A stretch of 5,648 bases of DNA from JACPRB01 sp964468745 (GTDB lineage Bacteria > Planctomycetota > MHYJ01 > JACPRB01). This document shows, in pieces, positions 1 through 5,490 of the stretch. The position numbers and the translations under genes are program-made. The notes beneath the pieces are model-generated. The model did no database searches, was not told the DNA's origin, and worked only from the letters and a program-made list of their open reading frames with translations. The stretch spans positions 1 to 5,648 of the forward strand of contig CAYXVY010000030.1 of the NCBI GenBank assembly GCA_964468745.1. The letters are read 5' to 3'. Position 1 is the first letter of the stretch. Each line of letters opens with the position of its first letter.

Positions 1-426
1 ACGCTCGACGTGATGGCGAACTCGCTCGTGTACTGGGTGCAGGACCTGTGGACGCGCAAGCTTCTCGGCAGGGGGAGCCGCATCTTCGCGATGACGTCCG
101 CCGGCAGCGGCCGGATCATGCCGGCCTACGGCGCGGTCTCAGCGGCGAAGTCGGCGCTCGAGTCGCATATCCGACAGCTTGCGGTGGAACTGGCGCCGCA
201 CGGGGTCGCGGCCAACGCGTTGCGCGCAGGCGTCACGAATACGCCCTCGCTCCGGAAAATTCCGGGGCACGAAATACTCGTCCAGCGCGCGCTCGAGATC
301 GGGCCGGGGAAACGCCTGACGGAGCCCGCCGACGTTGCGCGGACGATCGCGACGCTGTCGTCGGACGGCATCGACTGGCTGACGGGAAACGTCATCGACG
401 TCGACGGCGCGGAATACATCGTGTAG
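1..426 (+). CDS. FabL-like enoyl-ACP reductase / divergent SDR oxidoreductase, C-terminal part
   Basis: The reading frame is open from base 1 and the start lies upstream of the window; 141 residues are visible, about the last half of a roughly 250-residue SDR. Seen: a Ser in 'MTSAGSG' (residue 33), then Tyr43 and Lys50 in 'YGAVSAAK'. The Tyr-x6-Lys spacing is that of enoyl-ACP reductases (FabI/FabL) rather than the Tyr-x3-Lys of classical SDRs. The following 'SALESHIRQLAVELAPHGVAAN' region (residues 51-72), 'GVTNTPSLRKIPG' and the C-terminal 'DWLTGNVIDVDGAEYIV' follow FabL of Bacillus segment by segment, from memory. By family, FabL uses NADPH to reduce the trans-2 double bond of enoyl-ACP in the last step of the fatty-acid elongation cycle, in the cytosol. 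The NAD(P)-binding Gly-rich motif is outside the window, so cofactor preference cannot be read. A general SDR of other specificity is the alternative. It ends two bases before the next gene, so the two are probably co-transcribed. Confidence 0.8.
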   Translation, partial: TLDVMANSLVYWVQDLWTRKLLGRGSRIFAMTSAGSGRIMPAYGAVSAAKSALESHIRQLAVELAPHGVAANALRAGVTNTPSLRKIPGHEILVQRALEIGPGKRLTEPADVARTIATLSSDGIDWLTGNVIDVDGAEYIV

Positions 427-428
427 CC

Positions 429-839
429 ATGCCGCTGCCGGTGCACGTCACCACCGAGGTGAAGGGCGTTCAGGACTCGGCGGAGACGCTGCGGGTGGAG
501 CTGTCGCAGGATGCGCCGACGCTGCGTGATCTCATCGAGGCGAAAGTGCGCGCCGAGATCGGCGAATGGCGCTCGCACGGGCGCCGCATGTTCGGCCGTG
601 AGTACGCGACGGAATTGGACCTCCGCGCGCAGGCCGCGCCGGCGCGGGTCGACGCGTTCAAGACCTGGAAGGCGCCGCCCGTGGACGACGGGAAGGAAGC
701 AGCCAAGGCGGTGCGTGGCTTTGAGCAGGACAAGTTCTGGGTGTACTTCGCGGAGGCGCGTGTCCGGAAGCTGACGGACCGGGTGCCCGGCGACCGCACG
801 ATCAAGTTCGTGCGCCAGTCGCCCCTCCCGAAAACTTAG
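429..839 (+). CDS. Conserved-looking small hypothetical protein (136 aa)
   Basis: I do not recognise a named family. The start chosen is ATG at 429, two bases after the upstream TAG. The frame is open further upstream, but there it would run inside the reductase. No convincing Shine-Dalgarno precedes it, so translation is probably coupled to the reductase gene. The product is soluble-looking, with no signal peptide or membrane segment. It has a beta-like N-terminus ('PLPVHVTTEVKG'), a 'PTLRDLIEAKVRAEI' helix (residues 30-44), an Arg-rich stretch ('RSHGRRMFGREY') and a C-terminal part with alternating hydrophobic residues ('FWVYFAEARVRKL', then 'TIKFVRQSPLP'). The C-terminal pattern, a short strand pair ending in an 'xTxxFxRxxPL' strand, recalls small uncharacterised bacterial proteins. 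That is a weak resemblance and gives no function. Its position suggests co-expression with the fatty-acid gene upstream. Confidence 0.7.
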   Translation: MPLPVHVTTEVKGVQDSAETLRVELSQDAPTLRDLIEAKVRAEIGEWRSHGRRMFGREYATELDLRAQAAPARVDAFKTWKAPPVDDGKEAAKAVRGFEQDKFWVYFAEARVRKLTDRVPGDRTIKFVRQSPLPKT

Positions 840-878
840 GCACATCGGAGTTGATTCGTGATCGACGTTCTCAATTGC

Positions 879-1128
879 GGATGGGCGCAGAGCGCGCGGA
901 GTTACCGCAGAGTCGTTCGGGGCGCAGAGGTCCGCCGCCGTGCGGGCCGTGCCCGCACAGGCGGCCAGACAGACTGCGTTTCCGAAACACGCAGCGATAG
1001 GGAATGCGTGTCTCGGAAACGCAGTCTGTCTGGCCGCGCCCGCGCCGCGCGCGGGCCGGCGGACACCGACGGAAGATCTCTGCGCCACAAGCGACTCTGC
1101 TTCGTCTCGGCGCGCTCCGCGTTTATCC
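879..1128. repeat. 250-bp nested palindromic element with cloverleaf potential
   Basis: Nearly the whole intergenic gap is one inverted repeat. Core: 961-993 pairs with 1005-1037 (33 bp, a single A986/C1012 mismatch) around an 11-nt loop (994-1004). Beside the core sit two separate hairpins of identical geometry, 940-947/951-958 and 1038-1045/1049-1056, each a perfect 8-bp stem with a 3-nt loop. Outside these, nested perfect stems pair 931-937/1057-1063, 921-929/1078-1086, 907-915/1092-1100 and 890-897/1110-1117, separated by unmatched bases. The left flank carries 'GCAGAG' three times (887, 907, 924) and the right flank carries its complement. This word style is typical of interspersed palindromic repeats in environmental GC-rich genomes (recalled, not checked). 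It contains no credible gene; readings through it are low-complexity Arg/Ala-rich. It lies about 60 bp upstream of the dehydrogenase/hydratase start. A non-autonomous mobile repeat is the likeliest identity; a structured RNA is the alternative. Confidence 0.85.
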
Positions 1129-1134
1129 GTCCTT

Positions 1135-1151
1135 CCTCGGTGCCCTCGGTG
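1135..1151 (+). repeat. Short tandem repeat at the edge of the palindromic element
   Basis: The octamer CCTCGGTG occurs at 1135-1142 and again at 1144-1151, giving a 9-base period. It lies just outside the outermost stem of the palindromic element and has no partner on the left side. It may be the ragged end of that element. It sits about 37 bp upstream of the next start codon. Confidence 0.55.
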
Positions 1152-1176
1152 TTCGGTTTCGCAGGCAGATCCACTT

Positions 1177-1182
1177 AGGGAG
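1177..1182 (+). promoter_or_regulatory. Ribosome binding site of the dehydrogenase/hydratase gene
   Basis: AGGGAG ends five bases before the ATG at 1188. It is the only good Shine-Dalgarno among the genes of this window and supports 1188 as the start. No promoter hexamers could be identified with confidence between the palindromic element and this site. Confidence 0.7.
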
Positions 1183-1187
1183 TTCAT

Positions 1188-3200
1188 ATGGCCTTTGAGG
1201 CTTTCGGAAAGGTGATCCGCAAGGTCGGCGTGATCGGTAGCGGGCAGATCGGGCCCGACATAGCCCTTTATTTCTCGAAGGTCTTGACGCTGTTCAACGT
1301 GCCGGTGGTTGTGAACGACGTTGTGGCCACGGCGCTCGAGGCGGGCCTGGCCAGAACGAGGAAAAAGCTCGAGAAGGGCGTAGAGAGCGGCGCATTCAAG
1401 CAGGACGAGGCGACGGCGATCCTCCGCAATATTGCGTGGACGGGCGACAAGGGACAGCTCGCGGGGTGCGACCTCGTCGTCGAGGCCGCGACGGAGCGTC
1501 TCGAGATCAAGCAGTCGATCGTCTCGGATGTTGAGGAGATTGCCGGCGAGGACGCGATCATCGCGTCGAATTCATCGCACCTCGAGCCCGAAGCAATTTT
1601 TGCGAAGGCGCGGTATCCCGAACGCGCGCTCGTGATCCACTACTTCTTTCCGGCGGAGCGGAACATCCTTGTGGAGGTCGTGCCCGGCAGGCGGACGTCG
1701 AAGCCGACGGCGGACTTCTGCATGAAGTTCTACGAGTCGATTGGAAAGCTGCCCATCCGTGTGGGCAGTCGCTACGGATACGCGATCGATCCGATCTTCG
1801 AGGGAGTCTTCCTGGCCGCGCTGCTCTGCGTGGAGGAGGGGCTTGGGTCCATCAAGCACGTGGACTCGATCGCGCAAAAGGCGCTTGGGCTGGGCATCGG
1901 TCCGTTCACCGCCATGAACATGACCGGCGGTAATCCCATCACGCACGCGGGGCTCCAGCACTACACGACGAAAATTATGCCGTGGTTCAAGTCGACGGCG
2001 CTCCTCGACGAGATCGTCGCCCGCAAGGGGACGTGGGACGTGCCGGCGCGCGACGAGATCCTGGCCATCCCGCTCGACGTTTCGAAGAAAGTCGGCGACG
2101 CAATGCTCGGCGCGTATTTCGGGCTCAGCAGCGAGGTGCTCGAGAGCGGGATAACGAATCTTGGCGATCTCGACATGGCCGTGGGGATCGGCCTCGTGAT
2201 GAAGCCGCCGTTCCGGTTCATGAATGAGATCGGCGTTCCGAAGGCGCTTGCGCTCGTCAAGGAGTACGCGAAAGGGCACAAGGGGTTCAAGGTCGCGAAG
2301 TGCCTGGTGAAGCAGAAGGGGCCGTGGAAGATCCCGCACGTGTTCCGAGAGGACATCGGCAGGGTGGCGGTGCTGACGATCAAGCGTCCGCGCGTCCTCA
2401 ACGCGCTCAATCTGGGCGTCTATCTGCAGCTGCGCGACGAGATCAAGAGGATCAAGGCGTCGAAGAAGATCGCCGGCGTCGTGATCACGGGCTTCGGCAC
2501 GAAGGCGTTCGTGTCGGGGGCGGACATCGGGATGCTCGCGGGGGTGAAGAGTGCGAAGGAGGGGGCGGAGACGTCGAAGAAGTCGCACGAGGTGCTCAAC
2601 CTCATCGAGAATCTCGGCAAGCCGGTGGTATGCGCGCTCAACGGGTTGTCGCTCGGCGGCGGCAGCGAGCTCGCCTACGCGTGCACGGCGCGGATTGCGC
2701 GCAGGGGCGTGCGGCAGCTCTTCGGCCAGCCGGAGGTTAAGCTCGGGATCATCCCGGGAGCGGGCGGATCGGTCCGCCTGCCGCGCCTCATCGATTTCGC
2801 GACGGCGTGGAAGGTGCTGCGGACGGGCGGCTCCATTTCCGGAGCCGAAGCTCTACAGATGGGCTTGATCTTGGAAGAGGTCGAGGGAGACGTGGTCGAA
2901 CGCGCCTGCGAGATCGTGGCCGCGATCGCGTCGAAGAAGCTGAAGCCGAAGCCGATGCCGAAGAAGGCGATCGACGTGCCGTCGCCGCTGCCGGAGATTC
3001 CGATCGACGGGCTCTCGAGGAAGGTGGACGAAATATTGCAAAGGGCGATCCTCGGCGGGGCGAAGCAGTCTCTGGCGAAGGCGCTCGCGAACGAGTCGGA
3101 GCTTTTCGGCGAGGTCTGCGCCACGCAGGACATGAAGATCGGCATGGAGAACTTCCTGAAGACGGGTCTCAAGGAGCCCGCGAAGTTTGTGCACGCATGA
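1188..3200 (+). CDS. 3-hydroxyacyl-CoA dehydrogenase / enoyl-CoA hydratase fusion (670 aa)
   Basis: Bifunctional beta-oxidation enzyme with the dehydrogenase first, the reverse of FadB. This order and length resemble archaeal crotonyl-CoA hydratase/3-hydroxybutyryl-CoA dehydrogenases. Residues 12-190 are the NAD-binding domain, with G17-S-G19-Q-I-G22 and 'VVEAATERLEIK' (97-108). Residues 195-375 hold two 3HCDH C-terminal-type helical units. Residues 390-580 are a crotonase domain with oxyanion segments 'FVSGADI' (441-447) and 'LGGGSELA' (489-496), and both acid/base glutamates, E494 and E516 ('GQPEV'), followed by 'PGAGG'. Residues 625-660 form the helical tail usual for such fusions. In the dehydrogenase, S130, H151 and E163 match human Ser137, His158 and Glu170 in spacing. 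The Asn161 and Asn208 positions are F154 and D201, so substrate or activity may differ. The hydratase half looks fully competent. Reactions: trans-2-enoyl-CoA hydration, then NAD-dependent oxidation to 3-ketoacyl-CoA, in the cytosol. It overlaps the next gene by four bases. Confidence 0.93.
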   Translation: MAFEAFGKVIRKVGVIGSGQIGPDIALYFSKVLTLFNVPVVVNDVVATALEAGLARTRKKLEKGVESGAFKQDEATAILRNIAWTGDKGQLAGCDLVVEAATERLEIKQSIVSDVEEIAGEDAIIASNSSHLEPEAIFAKARYPERALVIHYFFPAERNILVEVVPGRRTSKPTADFCMKFYESIGKLPIRVGSRYGYAIDPIFEGVFLAALLCVEEGLGSIKHVDSIAQKALGLGIGPFTAMNMTGGNPITHAGLQHYTTKIMPWFKSTALLDEIVARKGTWDVPARDEILAIPLDVSKKVGDAMLGAYFGLSSEVLESGITNLGDLDMAVGIGLVMKPPFRFMNEIGVPKALALVKEYAKGHKGFKVAKCLVKQKGPWKIPHVFREDIGRVAVLTIKRPRVLNALNLGVYLQLRDEIKRIKASKKIAGVVITGFGTKAFVSGADIGMLAGVKSAKEGAETSKKSHEVLNLIENLGKPVVCALNGLSLGGGSELAYACTARIARRGVRQLFGQPEVKLGIIPGAGGSVRLPRLIDFATAWKVLRTGGSISGAEALQMGLILEEVEGDVVERACEIVAAIASKKLKPKPMPKKAIDVPSPLPEIPIDGLSRKVDEILQRAILGGAKQSLAKALANESELFGEVCATQDMKIGMENFLKTGLKEPAKFVHA

Positions 3201-3520
3201 GCTTCAACCGGACGCTTGGGTTGAGGAGGGAAGGCGACGAGGTCGTTCTCGACACGAAGCCGGAGCACGAAGTGATCCCGGGAGTGATCCACTTCGCCGT
3301 GCTCACGACGATGTGCGAGGTCGCGGCGGCCGGTGCGGTCGACGCATCGGTCGTGCCGGCGTCGCTCACGGTAAATCTGCTGGAGCGCGCGGCGCCGGGG
3401 AAGCTCGTCGCTCGCGGCAAGGTGATACGGAAGGGCAAGCGGCTGGCCGTTGCCGAAGGCGAAGTCTACGCGGGCGGGACGCTGGTCGCGAAGGCGGTCG
3501 TAACATTCGCGGTGCTCTAA
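3197..3520 (+). CDS. Hotdog-fold PaaI/4HBT-like thioesterase family protein (107 aa)
   Basis: The start is ATG at 3197, overlapping the upstream TGA as ATGA. The nearest Shine-Dalgarno-like AAGGAG (3171-3176) is too distant, so translation is probably coupled to the fusion gene. The protein shows the hotdog layout: a short N-terminal strand, the long hotdog helix beginning 'IPGVIHFAVLTTMCEVAAA' (27-45), then strands 'PASLTVNLLERAAPGKLVAR', 'GKVIRKGKRLAVAEGEVY' and 'LVAKAVVTFAVL'. It keeps G29 and H32 at the usual 'GxxH' place and has Glu at 41, where such thioesterases carry the catalytic Asp/Glu. The typical 'HGG' is changed to 'HFA'. By family it would hydrolyse acyl-CoA thioesters as a dimer or tetramer; a non-hydrolytic acyl-CoA binder is possible. 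At 107 residues it is short for the family (usually 120-150), with a trimmed N-terminus. Its context points to acyl-CoA release or proof-reading beside the hydratase/dehydrogenase. Confidence 0.8.
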   Translation: MSFNRTLGLRREGDEVVLDTKPEHEVIPGVIHFAVLTTMCEVAAAGAVDASVVPASLTVNLLERAAPGKLVARGKVIRKGKRLAVAEGEVYAGGTLVAKAVVTFAVL

Positions 3521-3598
3521 GAGCAGAATGCCGATCTTTGATCGCCGTGGATCTTGTCGTGCGAGAGAGCGTGTCATAGTGGGGCACGAGGCAAAGTG

Positions 3599-3635
3599 TT
3601 TCCCCGGGTAACGCGGCGTTTCCCGGTTACACGCG
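3599..3635 (+). repeat. Imperfect tandem 17-bp repeat upstream of the transposase
   Basis: TTTCCCCGGGTAACGCG (3599-3615) recurs as TTTCCCGGTTACACGCG (3619-3635), allowing one shifted base. The GTAAC and GTTAC parts also form a small inverted pair. It lies in the 181-bp gap between the thioesterase stop and the transposase start, where no gene is visible. It may belong to the terminal region of the IS91-like element, which lacks terminal inverted repeats and carries subterminal structure, but no boundary could be fixed. Confidence 0.4.
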
Positions 3636-3701
3636 ACAATTCGTGCGACTCGCGATTCCCGTGCGCAATCGTCGAGGCACGGGACTTGCGTTGTCGTCGC
3701 G

Positions 3702-5255
3702 ATGGCGACGGCGACGTACGAGCGGCGCAGGCCGGAAGACACGGTGCTGCACGAGGTGGTGCGGGAGCACCTGTCGACGTTCCTCGAGGAGGCGCGGGCG
3801 CGCGACCCGGACGGGCGCGGGGTTCCGAAGTACGTGTCGCAGGCGCTGCAGCGGTATCTCGACTGCGGGATTCTCCAGAAGGGGTTCGCGCGGGTCAGGT
3901 GTCCGAAGTGTCGGTTCGACATGCTCGTGGGCTTTTCGTGAAAGGACCGATCGATCTGTCCGTCCTGTGCGGGGCGGAGGATGGCGGACACGGCGGCGCA
4001 CCTCGTCGATGCGGTGTTGCCACGCGTTCCCGTCCGGCAATGGGTGCTGTCGATGCCAAAGCAGGCGCGGTATTGGCTCGCACGGGATTCGAAGCTGCTG
4101 GGTCGTGCGGAGCGGATCTTTGTCGAGGAGATCTCCCGGGGCACGGCGCGTCGGGTGGCTTGCCCTCCGAAGCCTTCTCAAGACGCTCAGATTCCCGAAA
4201 GTCGGCGAAGGAGGGGATTGAAGCGGATTCGCGACGGGCGTTACGGGGCGGTGACGGCGGTGCAGCGGTTCGGGAGCGCGTTGAATCTGAACGTGCACTT
4301 TCACACGCTGGCGCTCGATGGGGTGTATCTCGCGAACGGAGCGGGCGGTGCGGTCAGCTTCCGGCGATTGCGCGCTCCGGAGCCTGAGGAACTGGGGAGC
4401 GTGCTGGATCGGGTGCGGCGGCGAATCGGCCGGATGCTCGTCCAGGAGGGGATGGTCCTGGGGGAGGAGAGCCGCGGAGAGGAACCGTCGGCGTTCGACG
4501 TGATGCAGGCCGCCAGCATTCGTGAGTGGATCGGGTTGTCAGGGGTGGCGAGGAAGGTGCCGTACGTCGGGGGTTCGGACGAGGCGACGACGATGCCGCG
4601 GTTGCCGGAGCTCTGCGTGGCGGTCGACGGCTGGAGTCTGCACGCGAACGTACGCATACGGGCCGGTGATCGGGCGGGGTTGGAGAAGCTGTGCCGGTAT
4701 CTGTTGCGGCCGGCGCTTGCGGGAGAGCGGCTGGAGTGGCTGAGCGACGGCCGGGTGTCGTACGCATTTCGGAAGCCGCGGATGGACGGCGCCACGCACC
4801 TGGTGTTGAAGCCGGTGGAGTTGATCGAGAAGCTGGCGGCGCTGGTGGCGCCTCCGAGATCGCATCTTGTGCGGTATCACGGGGTGCTGGCGGCGCGGAG
4901 CCGGGTGCGAAGGGAGATTGCGCCGCGTCGGGGCGAGGAGTCGCTGCGGGATCGCGCGCGGTGCGGGCAGGAGGAGCCGACGTCCGGCCGGCGGCGCGAC
5001 GGGAGTGGCGGCCGGCGCCGGTCGCGGACGGATTGGGCGACGCTGATGCGGCGGTCGTTCGGCATGGACGTGCTGGCCTGTCCGAAGTGCGGGGCGCGGA
5101 TGCGGGTGATCGCCTGCGTGACGAAGCGGTCGGCGGTTCGGGCGATCCTGGAGTCGCTGGAGATGGAGGACGAGGCGGCGGGGCTGGGTCCGGCGCGGTC
5201 GCCCCCCGAGGCTGCAGGAGACAGCTTCGAAGTCGATCAGTCGTCAGAATTCTAG
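3702..5255 (+). mobile_element. IS91-like (HUH rolling-circle) insertion sequence, ends unresolved
   Basis: The coordinates given are those of the transposase gene only. Elements of this family move by single-strand rolling-circle-like transposition and have neither inverted-repeat ends nor target duplications, so the borders cannot be read from one copy. The left border should lie in 3521-3701 and the right border in 5256-5490. The element separates the intact lipid operon on its left from a broken PQQ-propeller gene on its right. One-ended transposition by this family can capture or delete flanking DNA, which would fit the fragmentary sequence on the right. Confidence 0.75.
3702..5255 (+). 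pseudogene. IS91-family transposase, interrupted by in-frame TGA at codon 80
   Basis: Read through one TGA (3939-3941), the frame gives a full transposase of 518 codons including both stops. Residues 1-94 are the N-terminal zinc-binding domain: 'VLHEVVREHLSTFLEE', then C67-x2-C70, the TGA at 80, and C86-x2-C89 before 'GRRMADTAAHLVD'. Family members have 'FSCK' here, so TGA replaces a zinc-ligand cysteine; no frameshift is involved. Residues 106-440 are the Y-transposase domain. It has 'AVQRFGSALNLN' leading to the HUH motif H199-F-H201 (4296-4304), and Tyr333 in 'LCRYLLRP' (4698) as the likely DNA-linking tyrosine. Near the C-terminus is another CPKCG zinc knuckle after 'FGMDVLA'. About 20 extra residues lie between residues 152 and 172. 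A restart at ATG 3981 would give a 424-aa protein without the zinc finger; its GGAGG directly abuts the ATG, which is poor spacing. Most likely a recently disabled copy. Confidence 0.85.
4157..4216. repeat. Putative ~60-bp in-frame insert in the transposase gene
   Basis: Family transposases, as I remember them, have some 15-20 residues between the 'FVEEI' helix and 'GAVTAVQRFG'; this copy has 37. The surplus is about 20 codons and matches a segment that starts with CCCTCCGAAGCC (4163-4174) and ends with GGCGAAGGAGGG (4204-4215). The reverse complement of the latter is CCCTCCTTCGCC, so the ends are imperfect inverted repeats. The encoded peptide 'ACPPKPSQDAQIPES' is unlike the rest of the protein. 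A small interspersed repeat that landed in frame is the best explanation. Natural length variation within the family is the alternative. Confidence 0.4.
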
Positions 5256-5490
5256 ACTACGCCGGGCGGGCGTGACTGCAACATAATGGACGCTATCGGC
5301 ACCCGCGACGAGATCGTCTCTCGGAGGCCCTTGGCACGGCCTCGCGACGGCCTCCCTGCATGCCGCCCGACGGTCCCGACCTCCATCCAACTCCCTCCCC
5401 CCGCCCAACCAGACCCATTCAAAAGTCCTATCCCCTGCAGTTGGCCAGCCTAAAGCGGTGCTCCCAACCCGATCAGCACAGCTTGCGGCC
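5256..5490. other. Gene-free stretch right of the transposase
   Basis: I see no coding sequence, RNA gene or terminator here. The part from about 5385 to 5420 is strikingly pyrimidine-rich on the + strand. The presumed right end of the IS91-like element and the break point of the PQQ-propeller gene both fall within it. It contains a possible diverged copy of part of that gene (listed separately at 5302-5329). Confidence 0.6.
5302..5329 (-). repeat. Possible diverged copy of part of the PQQ-propeller remnant
   Basis: Bases 5302-5329 resemble 5597-5625 in the same orientation. The first 22 positions match at 19, and weaker similarity continues to the right (AGGCCCTTGG.. against AGGGACCTCT..). 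In the right-hand copy this stretch encodes 'RGPSRDGLVTG' on the minus strand; in this copy the frame is not kept. Part of the match is self-complementary (GACGAG/CGTCTC), so chance or convergence on a small palindrome cannot be excluded. Confidence 0.35.

Noticed and set aside
961..1037. Core stem as a rho-independent terminator of the upstream genes
   Set aside because: There is no T-run after either arm, and the structure is far larger and more complex than a terminator. An incidental effect on transcription remains possible.
858..1178. Open frames on both strands inside the palindromic element
   Set aside because: The two strands give similar Arg-rich translations because the DNA is self-complementary. 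No start signals or recognisable domain.
126..1187. Long open frame on the minus strand (353 codons) across the reductase, the small gene and the palindrome
   Set aside because: It is antisense to two supported genes and reads through the palindromic repeat, giving Arg/Ala-rich low-complexity protein with no domain.
3532..3544. CGATC-TTT-GATCG hairpin just after the thioesterase stop
   Set aside because: A stem of only 5 bp, AT-containing, with no following T-run; too weak to call a terminator.
3702..3990. Frameshift splitting the transposase into two genes
   Set aside because: 3702 and 3981 are in the same frame; only a TGA separates the parts, so it is a nonsense codon and not a frameshift.
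2675..4144. 489-codon open frame on the minus strand
   Set aside because: It runs antisense to the hydratase domain, the thioesterase and the transposase. Its composition is that of a GC-rich shadow frame.
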